A stretch of DNA of 64,000 bases, taken from assembly GCF_910596095.1 (NCBI RefSeq), contig NC_056534.1, positions 12,843,490-12,907,489 of the forward strand. Reading direction: 5' to 3'. Both the position numbers and the translations under genes were made by a program. Shown here piece after piece: positions 36,691 to 47,016 of the stretch (within the stretch, counting starts at the first letter, position 1; each line of letters opens with the position of its first letter). The stretch comes from Thunnus maccoyii (taxonomy: Eukaryota > Chordata > Actinopteri > Scombriformes > Scombridae). The notes beneath the pieces were generated by a model. It was not told the origin of the DNA. It searched no databases and was given only the letters and a program-made list of their open reading frames with translations.

Positions 36691-37458
36691 CTAAAAAGGG
36701 ATTCTTGTTTGCCTTTGACTCAAACTAACACACTTGTTTTTCTTAAAATATGCACGACTGTAGGTCTTGAGCATGACGAACACAGAGTTGATTTTTTTTT
36801 TCTGTTTTTCCACAGCGGACAAGAGAACTGGAACTGACCTTCCCTTCGTGGTAAGTGCTTGTTCGCCTGCTTCTCTTCAGCCTCACTCAAGACTAAGAAA
36901 AAAGAAAAAGACACCATATGAAAAATCACAGGTCGTTTCTGACATTGTCCTCCTTTTTCTCAGGATCACTGGACTTTCCAGCTTTCCTATTCAGATCATG
37001 TAACACTTCCAAAGAAAAAAAAGGGAAGAAAAACAACAACCATCAGGAACTGTGTGGTGAGGGCGTCCCACTCCCCAGTGCCCCTTCAAGCCATTCGACA
37101 AGGACCTCTGATGCCAGCCAACTGTTAATTTATCAAGTGTTCTCTCATTCACACCAGTATCTTATCACCGCAGTCTCTCTAGCGCGTCATACTGTACATT
37201 ATCACCTGTCAGAGCATCGTACCTGCTTAGCTAGTTTTAACTGTAGAGGATGAATTTGTACTTTATCAGTTTTAACATGGTGACTCAAGTGTACATTTTT
37301 TACACTTTCAAGACCTTTGAAAGTTTTATATATTTTTGTTAATGTTTGTTTTATAACATGTAAGTAGCTTTTTTGTAGCAGTAGGTATTTTCTTTGTGAA
37401 TATTGGGAATATAGCTTGCGTTATTTTGGCTTAAAAGGTTGCACTGACCAGGTAGATT

Positions 37459-38055
37459 CTATAGGAATCACTTGAGATTTTGGGAAATATACTTATTTGC
37501 TTTTTTTTGCCGAGAGTTGGATAAGAAGATCGATACCTCTCATGTCTGTACGCTAAATATGAAGCTACTGCCAGCAGCCGTTAGCTCAGCTTAGCATAAA
37601 GACTGGAAACAGGGAGTAACAGCTAGCCTAGCTCTGTCTAATGGTAACAAAATCTGCCTACCAGCACTTTAAAAGCTCACAAATTAATGTGTTATAGTTT
37701 GTTTGTTTAATTTTAAGTGTAAAAACAACAGCCAGTTGTTTTACGTTGGATTATGTGCAGAACTATTTCTTGGCCGGGCACAGTGACTTCCTCGAGTCAT
37801 TTTTACACTTTTCTTTTGTACAAATCAAACAAACAAGATATAACATGCTAATTAGCGAGTTTTAGAGGGGCTAGCGTTGGACAGAACCAGGCTAGCTGTT
37901 TCCTCCTGTTTCCAGTCTTGACATTAAGCTAAGCTAACCGTCGCATGGCTTTAGATTCATATTTAACAGACAGATATAATGATATCAATCGTCTCTAACT
38001 CTCAACAAGAAAGCAAATATGAGTATTTCCCAAAATGTCAAACTATTTCTTTTAA
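37459..38055. repeat. Foldback MITE ('GGGAAATA…TATTTCCC' family)
   Basis: Left words TTTTGGGAAATATACTTATT and GAGAGTTGGATAAGAAGATC return in reverse complement on the right as GTCTCTAACTCTCAAC and GAGTATTTCCCAAAATG. The interior has CAGCTTAGCATAAAGACTGG mirrored by CCAGTCTTGACATTAAGCTAAG. The right end is a clean TTAA at 38052-38055; the left end is degraded. It is a long near-palindrome without coding capacity, probably a DNA-transposon derivative. A shorter relative is at 41710-41999. Confidence 0.75.
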
Positions 38056-38236
38056 AACTGAATGAGGAAACCTAGTTCAGTTTACTTTTTTACTTTACTA
38101 CTTGTCTAAAGTATTCAATTCCTTAAGAAATGAAGAGACGAATCCAGAGTTTATCCTGGTCCATGCTACTACAAAGGCAAAGTGTTACTAGAAATACTAC
38201 AAATAAACGCAAATACACATTTCTGTAACACGGTTT

Positions 38237-38621
38237 TTAAAGGACCAGTATGTAAGATTTAGTGGCATCCAGCAGTGAGGTTGCAGATTGCAACCAACTG
38301 AATACCCCTCCCTGCCCCCTCCCCTTTCAAACATGTAGGAGAATCTACGGTGGCCACGAAACTCACAAAAAACATGAAAGACCCTCTCTAGAGCCAGTGT
38401 TTTGTTTGTCCATTCTGGGCTACTGTAGAAACATGGCAACCTCCGTGGAAGAGGACCCTCTCCCTCTGTAGATATAAAGGGCTCATTCTAAGCTGACAAA
38501 AACACAATTCTTATTTTCAGGTGATTATACACTAATTGAAACATACTTATGAATACTTTATTCCATTACTGCCAAGTCCGTTCTGCTAGATGCCACTAAA
38601 TTCTACAAACTGGAACTTTAA
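38237..38621. repeat. TTAA-bounded MITE with ~25-bp inverted ends
   Basis: The left end TTAAAGGACCAGTATGTAAG and right end ending AACTGGAACTTTAA are inverted partners, continuing into TTTAGTGGCATC versus GATGCCACTAAA. TTAA stands at both borders. The middle contains TGTTTGTCCATTCTGGGCTAC. I recognise this as a frequent percomorph repeat. A TTAA target is typical of piggyBac-like elements. Confidence 0.75.
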
Positions 38622-40584
38622 GACAGCTCACAAACAAAATATTGTGTCTTAGGCATCTCTCGCCTGTCCATTAGTGAGGGCCTAGTTGCTTGTGTTGCCA
38701 GAGTTTTTTTCTTTTTTCCTGCCATCTTGTGGTCTGAGAAATAAAACTCCCAGAAGCCTCTGTGGTTGTCCGAGGCCAAACTGAGGAACACAAACAAAAG
38801 AAAATTCAGTTGGAGTTTGTGGTGAGGGCACAAATCTGTGAATAAAAAACTTCAGTTCAGTAAGTTTCTGCATTGTTTCTCTTCCATATACACGTGATTC
38901 ATGGACTGGATAGATATAACTACGGTTCTCTGACGCACACACAGTGACACATACAGTACACTTCAGCTAAAACACACACCCTACTGAGGAAATTCTGGTA
39001 GATTTTTGAGTCATAAATCGCCCCAAATAACCTTTTGAGTGTCCTTTTATGTTCTTTGAAACTTCACATAAACTCTGAGCCACAGGCTGGAACACATTTG
39101 ATGGTTTAAGTGAAGCAAATGTTCAGATAAGTTAGACGTCCAAGCTCCCAAAGCAACATAATCTGTCTGCCAAAACACACAGTACACCAGGGAACGCGAA
39201 GAACATTCATGTGCAACACATGCACTCACATCAGCTGAAAAGGTTCAGGTCTGTTTTGGGGGGTTGACAGGTCTGCAGGAGATGGTGAGGGGTGAGGGGG
39301 GTGGCGGCGGTTGAGGTGGCGTGACGCTGTTACATCCTATCAGAGGACGACTACTTAAACTTAATTTAGGAGAACATCTGTTCCAGACAACATACACACA
39401 CACACACACACACACACTTCTCACATGTTTACTTTGTCTCTCACAGGGTCTTTTTTTTTCCTCTTCCCAACCAGATTGATGGCTATAAAAATAAAACTTC
39501 CTGAATGCACTGAGGGCAAGCGTGCATATAACACATGTGTGTGACTTTGTACACAGTAGCAGGCTAAACATACACTCTCTTCTTCCGCTCTCTGTCCAGC
39601 CCAGCCAGCTCATATGGAATAAGTTTCTTTTAAAGGCAGTGTCTGTTTTTCTGCTCAGTACCAAAACTAAGAACTGTGTGGATTTCAATCAGGCCTGCTT
39701 TTGAACTCAGGAGCACAATTTTACCTTTATTTCAGTCTCTATTCTGAGATTTCTTTTCATAATTCTTTAATTTAATTGAATTTGGTCTCTTATCTACCTA
39801 CTTGAGTATTATTATTTCATTATTTTGTGATTATTGGCTGCTGTAACAGTACAATATCCCACTAGGGTTATAGTTATCGCTTAGATAAACCTGCAATTCA
39901 GTCAGAACACTGAGGTCAAGATTTTAATCATTTATTGAAACATGTTTGTCTCTGTTCATGTAATGCTCCAGAACAAATCTGTCCTTGAGCTCACAAACCC
40001 CCCAGCAGAGCCTGACATACAGTACACAACATTTGATGAACATGAAAACATTAAAAAAAAAAAAAAACATTAAAGTCCCTCTTCACTTGTTCCTACAGTT
40101 GAATGTTTGAGCTTGACTGTGCAAAACGATGTATGTGCAGAGTTTGACACTAAAAGACTGTTTCCATGTTTATCTGCTGAAGAGGAAAGTTTCTCTGTGG
40201 TCATTAAAAATCTGATATTAAGGGGCCCACAATCATGTTTTTTTGATATCACAAATAGTTTGGAGACAAATCCTGGTCCAGTATTCAACTTACACAAGTA
40301 TATGGAAACTTGAGGCCTCCAGTGCACAAACACTGAGAATAGACTTTACAGTGAAGTAGGAGACATCTTGTGTCCAACAGGAAAACTTTAATAATCAACA
40401 ATATCTGTATATTCATTGATTCTTGGACTTTAAGAACATAATTTAACTTTTTTTGTGGAAAACATGTCTTGAGGGGATCTTTAAGAATTCATGACCAACT
40501 GACTTTAATACAGGAGGAGGCTGATGAGCTGGAGGGAGTTAAATTCTGAACTCAGTGTTGTTGTAGGACTATAAGGACCAAGCG
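38622..40584. other. Gene-free stretch between prom1 and fgfbp2
   Basis: No coding exon or RNA gene is supported. The stretch holds (CA)n at 39391-39417, an A homopolymer near 40052-40066, and a short segment at 40078-40130 (TTCCTACAGTTGAATGTTTG) that resembles 10410-10450 and may be a repeat fragment. Open frames here are short or low complexity. Confidence 0.5.
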
Positions 40585-41430
40585 GCAACCTCCGGGGCTG
40601 AAAAATGCAGCCAATGCAGAAGTGCCAAAAACCTGCATCCTATCTAATGGCCATCAGGGGGCGACTCCACAGGCTGCAAAAAGATGTCTTATTGTATGGA
40701 AGTCAATGAGAAAATGACCCTACTTCTCACTTGATTTATTACCTCAGTAAACACTTTCCTAATGAATTTATGGTCTCAATTGCTAGTTTCAAGTCTTCTT
40801 CAATACAGCATGATGTTCATTTTGTAAATTATGGCCCCATTTAGAGTAAAATAGACAACAAAGCAACGTATGCTTTAGGGCATGGCAACGTTGTGATTGA
40901 CAAGTCGCTACCACAGCGACAATGTTGCTTACGTAATGTAACATTGTGGTCGCCTAAAAACAGTCTTGTTCAGTGTTTGGTTGTAATAAAAGACCCATCA
41001 ATGAGTCATATGATCAGTTTTTCCGGTGAGTACATTTTGTTTTAACGGTTTTAGGCCTGTTTTCGCTAGCAGAAATTAGCATTAGCATCAGCATTATCAC
41101 TGTTAACCATAGATTGTAAATGCACCGTGCTAACCAAGCTAGCAGCTAGCGCTATGTTCAGCTCCACCCTCTCGTCCAAAAAGGACAGGATGAAGAGTAC
41201 GAAATGATTACATAGAGTGTCTTTTGATAGAAGTAGGACATGGACATACATGACTGGAGGTTGTATTGAGCATGCAACTGTAACTGATTTTTTTGGCCAC
41301 TTGGGGGCAGCAGAAACAAGCTGTGAACACAACACTGACCTATCATCACATTTTAAGTTGCGATCTTGCGATGTTTCATTTTTGGGGAGCTGTCATGACG
41401 TCCATCTTAATATACAGTCAATGGTCTTTA
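40585..41430. repeat. Long dispersed non-coding repeat
   Basis: It begins near CAACCTCCGGGGCTGAAAAA and includes CTAATGGCCATCAGGGGGCG, GTATGGAAGTCAATGAGAAA and a TTAGCATTAGCATCAGC stretch. It ends near TAATATACAGTCAATGGTC. I recognise the word order as a high-copy fish repeat, apparently non-coding. Class not determined; borders approximate. Confidence 0.5.
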
Positions 41431-41709
41431 CCAACTCCCAAGAAAAATATCTGCCTCTTTAGTTGCTAAATACTCAAATATGTTCTCAAGCTAGTCGCTA
41501 ACTGTGTCTGTTTGCTGTTTCGTGCTGAGCAGGTAGTGTACTGTGGGTTTTTAGAGCTTTTTTGATAAAAACAAAACAACCCTATAGGCTATGAAAGCAG
41601 TGAAGTGAGAGCGAAACAGTAAAGTTGTGGCCAGATGGCTAAACAATGAGAAGTAGAGGTTTGCTGCAGAGTCGGATGTTATATCTCTCCCGGGTCAACT
41701 TTAGCCTTT

Positions 41710-41999
41710 TTAAAGGAATAGTGTCAAACATTTGGAAAAAAAACACTTATTTGCTTTCTTGCTGAGAGTTAGATGAGAAGATTGATACCACACTCATATC
41801 TGTCCATTTAATACGAAGCTACAGCCAGCAGCTGGTTAGCTTAGCTCAGCATTAAGACTAGAAACAGGGGAAAACAGCTAACCTGGCTCTGTATTTAAGG
41901 GTAAAAAATATCTGTCTACCAGCACCTCTAAAGCTCACTAGTTAACATGTGATATCTTGCTTGTGTAAACGAGAAATAAATGTGGAACTGTTCCTTTAA
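41710..41999. repeat. TTAA-bounded MITE related to 37459-38055
   Basis: It starts TTAAAGGAATAGTGTCAAAC and ends GGAACTGTTCCTTTAA, both with TTAA. The interior shares CTTGCTGAGAGTTAGATGAG and CAGCCAGCAGCTGGTTAGC with the longer foldback at 37459, so it is a shortened member. Confidence 0.7.
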
Positions 42000-42005
42000 G
42001 AGCCT

Positions 42006-42287
42006 TTAAAGCGAGACTACATAACTTTTGTATGATGAAAGTGGCCACATTATGGGACAAAGATAAAACACAGAGTAACAGTAGCAAAAGTACAGTAAAG
42101 ATCAAAAAAGTGAGCAAACCGATTGTCAGTTACAGAAAAATATGTCATTAACTAACATATTTTCATTAACTAGCATTAACCACCATAAGCAATTTGGTCA
42201 TAACAAACCAAGTAGCTACAAAACTCCAGACTGTATTGAACTGAGAAAGTTAGTAGTTATTTCAACAGTTACATAGTCTCACTTTAA
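42006..42287. repeat. TTAA-bounded MITE, GAGACTACATAAC family
   Basis: Left end TTAAAGCGAGACTACATAAC; right end GTTACATAGTCTCACTTTAA, its inverted partner. TTAA lies at both borders. It stands only seven bases after the previous MITE. No coding content. Confidence 0.75.
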
Positions 42288-42366
42288 GGTTGTTAAAATC
42301 ATCTTATTCCACACTGCTGGACAGACTCATCTCGACTTACTCCAACTCTTTGTTGAGCCTATACAG

Positions 42367-42405
42367 AATGAATGACTGAATGAATGAATGAATGAATGAA
42401 TGAAT
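42367..42405. repeat. (TGAA)n microsatellite
   Basis: About nine units of GAATGAAT-type tetranucleotide with one early interruption. Confidence 0.85.
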
Positions 42406-42884
42406 TAAGTTGTTATTATTGTGTCATGTATACAACTATACCCGGCCAACATGGGCTTAGAAGACCCTGCACATTAATAAAAGCCAGATCCAGAATTTTA
42501 CATATACATACATTACACACAAACAAACAAGGGTTTAAAAACAAAGAAAAGCCATTTCAATAATTTTCACTCTCAGATTGTCAAACTTTGATGTCTACAA
42601 CATAATTCATTAATATATATAAAATAATACTGGAGAGATCAGATCGTTCTGCCTTCTTTTCCAGGTTTTCAGGCTTTTGAGACAAAGTCACACTTTATTG
42701 TAATTAATGTGCACTCATGAATCAGTGAATATGATTACAGCTACAGTATGTTATAGTATCGTATTTGAGTTATCAATCGTTCATTAACTACACCAGTTGT
42801 CAATGCATCATAGGATACATTATAGTGTTAAACAACATTTATTCGGTGTCTTATAGACGCTAAATACGCAGGTTAAAATGATTA

Positions 42885-43207
42885 GAGCTGCAACGATTAA
42901 TCAAGTCAATTAATCAATTAGTTGTCAACTACTGAATTACTTGCCAGCTACTTTGATAATCGATTGATCATTTGGAGTCATTTTTTAAGAAACAAATTCT
43001 CTGGTTCCAGCTTCTCAAATGTGAATATTTACTGGTTTCTTTAGTCCTCTACGACAGTAAACTGAATATATTTGGGTTGAGGACGTCATCTTGGGCTTTG
43101 GGAGACATTTTCTGACACTTTATAGACCAAACAGCTAATTGATTAATTGAGAAAATAATCAACAGATTAATCGATAATGAAAATAATTAATTGTTAGTTG
43201 AAGCCCT
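42885..43207. repeat. GAGCTGCAAC-family MITE, copy in fgfbp2 upstream region
   Basis: It starts GAGCTGCAACGATTAATC and ends TTGTTAGTTGAAGCCC, with the family middle GTGAATATTTACTGGTTTC. It is a nearly full-length, forward-type copy about 0.75 kb before the fgfbp2 start codon. Confidence 0.8.
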
Positions 43208-43724
43208 AATAATAATACTTTACACTCAACCACATGAACCTTGAACAACTCCAGTTTTTGAACAATTAACAATGAAGTTTGGCTGCTCATTATTAGTTTG
43301 TGACTTTGTTGGTAAAACAGCAACAAAGTCTAACTTTGCATCTTAAGACAAACATGATGGGTTTTTTTTTTATTTTTATAGGGTCACAGGCAAACTTTAA
43401 CTCCTCAGCAAAAAAAAACCTTCAGGCTGCAGTTTGTGCTCAGGACCCTCAGTCCTCTTCTCCTCGTCTCCCCCTCATCAATAGTCAAAGAACCTCCTAT
43501 GTGAGATTATATAATGTCTCACGAAGCTTTTTCACAACATTTGGCTTCATGTGTGTAACGTCCTTCAGCTTTAACTCCTCTCCCTCCCCCCTCGGCTCCC
43601 ACAGACCCGTTGACCGCTTCCCTTCTTCCTCCTGCCTCAAGTTTAGGTTCTCCCCCCTCCTTCCATCCATCGCACCCATCACTTTTTTAGTTTTGAGTAT
43701 ATCACACAAGCCTCATGTGGTTGC

Positions 43725-43755
<31 letters not shown>

Positions 43756-43838
43756 GGTTTAAAGGAGGAGTTAAAGCTAGAGGAGGAGTTTGACTCCTTT
43801 GGCTCACCTGAATAATACCTTCTTTGTGAGCTTTGGCC

Positions 43839-43846
43839 TTATATAG
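43839..43846 (+). promoter_or_regulatory. TATA-like box upstream of fgfbp2
   Basis: TTATATAG lies 111 bases before the fgfbp2 start codon, in otherwise C/T-rich DNA with short (TG)n at 43727-43748. It is the only convincing TATA-like word near the gene. It would place transcription start near 43870. No experimental support is visible. Confidence 0.35.
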
Positions 43847-43956
43847 TCACACTCAGATGCTTTCTCCCCTTGCACACCTTAATCCTATGTGCACACATAT
43901 ATATACTTAAATCATCCTATACCCACATCCATCCATCACCGACACCTAACGACGCC

Positions 43957-44094
43957 ATGAGAGCCGGGGTGAGAGTGTTGCTGCTGCTCCTGGCAGTGAC
44001 AGTTTGTGTGTCATCTGCTCAAACCAACAACAGCAACAATGACAACAAGCAGCAGCAGCAGCAGCAGAGGCAGCAGCAACAGCAGCAGCAACAG

Positions 44095-44146
<52 letters not shown>

Positions 44147-44793
44147 GCAGCATCTGGGATGAGCCCATCCGATTCAGCACCAAGGCCAAGGACTCCTGCA
44201 CCATGGTAGTGTCCGGAGCCGGGGACTATACTCGTCTGCGTGTCTCCTGCAAAGGTCCGAGCCAGGGTCAGAGCCCAGCACGCTCCTACTACTGCGACTT
44301 CCAGGGCAAACCCAACCTGTGCCGTGCCTACAACCTCAACCCTCGCCACTACTTCACCCAGATGATGTGGGAGTTGAGGAAGCTGAGCCATGCCTGCCAG
44401 GGGCCCAAAATCTACCGCCCACAGATGTGTAAGAAATACCCCGACGAGGCCCAGATGACCTTCCTGGCCACCTGGCCCAAGACCACCACCCCCAAACCCT
44501 CCAAGCCCGCCCAGGAGCCGCGCAAACCAGCAGTGCCTTCCCAGACCAAGCCCGTCACTACTCCAAAACCTGTCAAGCCTCAGCCACAGCCCGTCAAGCC
44601 CCAGCAGCCAAATAAGGGCACCCAGCAGCCAAGTAAGGGCACTCAGACCAGAAAAACTACCCATAAGCCTGGGAAGACCACTACTCGCCCCACAGAGCAG
44701 CCTGACTCCAAAGCTTCCCGCCTCGCCACAGAGTACTGCTGGAAGAGCTTCCATGGCATCTGCAGCTACTTCATCAGCTGGTTCCAAAACTGA
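43957..44793 (+). CDS. fgfbp2: FGF-binding protein 2 with polyglutamine tract
   Basis: Secreted, cysteine-rich FGF-binding-protein family member, 278 residues in one uninterrupted coding exon. The start is the ATG at 43957, chosen because a good signal peptide (MRAGVRVLLLLLAVTVCVSS) follows directly; an upstream in-frame ATG at 43870 lacks one. Residues 32-63 are Q6-R-Q25. The conserved core has cysteines at 81, 98, 113, 122, 147 and 158, with family-like AKDSCTMVVS, YYCDFQGKPNLCRAY and LRKLSHACQGP. A K/T/P-rich linker (about 174-255) leads to the C-terminal block EYCWKSFHGICSYFISWFQN with cysteines 261 and 269. The C-terminal block and RDSCTM-like start point to FGFBP2 (Ksp37) rather than FGFBP1. 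A 3' UTR intron follows the stop. The polyQ insertion is not a family feature as I know it. Confidence 0.9.
44050..44145 (+). repeat. Coding (CAG)n tract in fgfbp2
   Basis: Thirty-two codons encode Q6-R-Q25. Codons are almost all CAG, with three CAA and one AGG. It lies between the signal peptide and the cysteine core. Few interruptions suggest it is recent and length-variable. Confidence 0.95.
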
Positions 44794-44812
44794 GACGACA
44801 CTGCAGACACAG

Positions 44813-45183
44813 GTGAGTGATGGAAAAATGAGGAAGGGGAAGAGGTGATGTTACAGAGAAAAGTTGGCAATAGGCAGAGTGAAAAAGTTGGAATTAAAAG
44901 GGGGACAAAGACAGAAAACAGTAGTTTTTCTGTGGATGTATTACGATGAAAACCACTACAAAGTCAGAAAACATAGATAGAAGGAGTGATGACTTGCAAA
45001 AAAGGCAGATTAAATGTTATTCATGCCCTCAATGAATGAACTAAATGTAGATATTTTGCAGTAAAATCAAGTCTGAGTTTATGGAGCAATAAACCTTTAT
45101 TTCACTTACATTTTAGAATTAATCTTGAAATTTAAAAGGTATGTATGACGTGTTCCTGAGTGCTTTTTTTGTTGTTGTTTCAG
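44813..45183 (+). other. fgfbp2 3' UTR intron
   Basis: The donor ACACAG|GTGAGTG lies 19 bases after the stop codon, and the acceptor TTGTTTCAG|GTTGG is at 45183. The junction is close enough to the stop not to trigger decay. Inferred from splice sites only. Confidence 0.55.
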
Positions 45184-45520
45184 GTTGGAAACACCAGCGA
45201 CTCTTCTCGTCTATCTTTGACCTCTCCAGGATCTGTGTGGGAGCCTCTGGGGGTCACTTTGTCGCCTCGTGATGTCCGACTCCCTTCACACTGCAGCATC
45301 ATACAGGCTGAGCATCTCCAAAAAAAAACTGCTGTGTGCGTTTAGCGGATGACTGCATGTTCTGTCATGTGGTGTTAATGTCATTTGTATCAACTCACAG
45401 CAAGACAAGAGAAACTATGGCAGGCATGTGATTATGTTTGTATATGATGTGATATTTCCTCCTCATGTCACATAAAAATGCAGGGAAATGTTTCAGGAGA
45501 GAAATTGTGAAGGTAAAGAG

Positions 45521-45526
45521 AATAAA
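45521..45526 (+). terminator. fgfbp2 poly(A) signal AATAAA
   Basis: The canonical hexamer lies 728 bases after the stop on the genome and is followed by a GT-rich segment (GAGTGGTGAAC, then CTGTGTCGCTTCTTG), the usual downstream element. It fits as the end of the second UTR exon. Confidence 0.6.
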
Positions 45527-45939
45527 GTCAGAGTGGTGAACTCTCCTCCTCTGTGTCGCTTCTTGTTTCTTTCTGCTGAGCTCAAACAAGCAGCAGTTTT
45601 CACACTCATTTATTCAAAAGAGTCCTTGTTTCTTTTCATCGCCCGGCTGTAACAACACGTCTGCTGCCGGCCGAGGAAGTTGTTAACAGTCCGAGTGAAC
45701 CCAGACTGCAGTAAAGATAATACAGCTCAGTCACAGAAGGTGCCTGAGTGGAGCTAAACACTTCTTTGTATGACCTGATGAATTGAGTCTTAAGAGCCAC
45801 CGTGTGCAGGAACAGAGGGGGTCTGTGTGGAGGCCAAAGACGAAAGTGACCGAACCGCCGGTGTTGTTTTCCAACCCCCTCCCTCCCCCCAACACACACA
45901 CATAATGGGTGAGAGTGGAAGCAGAAAATCACTTTTAAA

Positions 45940-46263
45940 GAGCTGCAATGACTAATCGATTAGTTGCCGACTGTTTTAATAATTGATTAATTGTTTTGAG
46001 TAATTTTTTAAGAAGAAATTTTCCATATTCTCTGGTTCCAGCTTCTCACATGTGAATATTTTCAGTTTACTTTAGTTTTCTATGACAATAAACTGATTAT
46101 CTTCAGGTTATGGACTGTTGCTCAGGACAAGAAAAACATTTAAGGTTTCTTCTTGGGCTTTGTGGAAACAGTGATTTTTTCTTACATTTTATAAACCAAA
46201 CGCTTAATCGAGAAAATAATCAACAGATTAATCGATAATGAAAACGATCATTACTTGCAGCCC
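45940..46263. repeat. GAGCTGCAAC-family MITE
   Basis: It starts GAGCTGCAATGACTAATCG and ends TCATTACTTGCAGCCC, with middle GTGAATATTTTCAGTTTAC. Forward-type copy, 0.4 kb past the fgfbp2 poly(A) signal. Confidence 0.75.
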
Positions 46264-46680
46264 TGCACTTTTACTCTCATTACTGTGACTGTCTTTGAAT
46301 ATTTCAGTCTCATGTTGTGCAACCAAACATTGTTCAAACACACATAATTTATTTGAATAAAGTTTCCAAAGATACCAAAAATGTCAGAAGGAAAAGATGC
46401 ACATGACATCTAAAATATTTTAAGGGAAGGGAGACTTGGGTTTGAATACTTCATATTTCACTCAGTTTAAACATCATGTAGATTCATTTAAGACTTTGAA
46501 CAAGCTGATACAAAACAAACAGTATGTGATGGTGTCAGTGAGTGTGGAATAAGATGATTTTAACCATCTTAAGGGTGTTTAATGAGAAAGCTTTATGCTT
46601 TATTCCTTCAGCTAAGGAATAATACTGTACTTTATACTGTTTTAGAGCTGAAGTTTCAGCTCTCCATAAATGTTGCATCT

Positions 46681-46992
46681 GGGGCTGTAACTAATGATTG
46701 TTTTCTTGATTAATCATCAGAAAAAAAGTGAAAAATGCCCATCAGTATTTCTTAGAGACCATGGTGATGTCTTCAAATGTCTTGTTTTGTCTGATCAAAA
46801 ATCTGAAATTCAGTTTAATGTCATGTGACACAGAAAAGTTCTAAATCCTCACATTTGAGAAGCTACAACCAGCAAATATTTGGCATTTTTGCTTAAAAAA
46901 GTGCCTAAAAAGATTATTCAATTGTAAAAATAGTTGCAGAATCATTTTCTGCTGATGGACAAATCAATTAATTGACTGATCATTGCAGCCCT
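46681..46992. repeat. GAGCTGCAAC-family MITE, reverse-type copy
   Basis: It starts GGGGCTGTAACTAATGATTG and ends TGATCATTGCAGCCC. The middle reads TCCTCACATTTGAGAAGC, so it is inverted relative to the copy at 45940. It ends 24 bases before the Tc1-like element. Confidence 0.75.
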
Positions 46993-47016
46993 CGTTGCAT
47001 CAGGGTGTAGAATATA

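Larger units (their letters stand above)
35185..37440 (+). other. prom1 3' region: UTR exons and UTR intron
   Basis: A donor CGAAGAG|GTACCG at 35213/35214 lies 29 bases after the stop, short enough to avoid nonsense-mediated decay. Candidate downstream exons are 36816-36850 (acceptor TTTTTCCACAG, donor CGTG|GTAAGT) and one starting at 36964 after CTTTTTCTCAG. If exon 34805-34870 were joined straight to 36816, the tail would read S-G-Q-E-N-W-N and stop, giving another C-terminus. No AATAAA is seen before 37440, so the transcript end is unknown. The intron holds the inverted Tc1-like pair and nested repeats listed separately. Confidence 0.45.

Noticed and set aside
39245..39688. Reverse-strand frame of 147 aa
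   Set aside because: Contains (CA)n-derived and proline-run translation; no homology seen.
43300..43815. Plus-strand frame of 171 aa upstream of fgfbp2
   Set aside because: Low-complexity serine/phenylalanine-rich translation ending in a (TG)n repeat; no conserved motif and no splice logic.
43870..43956. Upstream in-frame ATG for fgfbp2 (29 extra residues)
   Set aside because: The extension would bury the signal peptide inside the protein, and it lies close to the probable transcription start.
44011..44787. Long reverse-strand frame (258 aa) rich in leucine
   Set aside because: It is the antisense reading of fgfbp2; the leucine run is the complement of the CAG tract.
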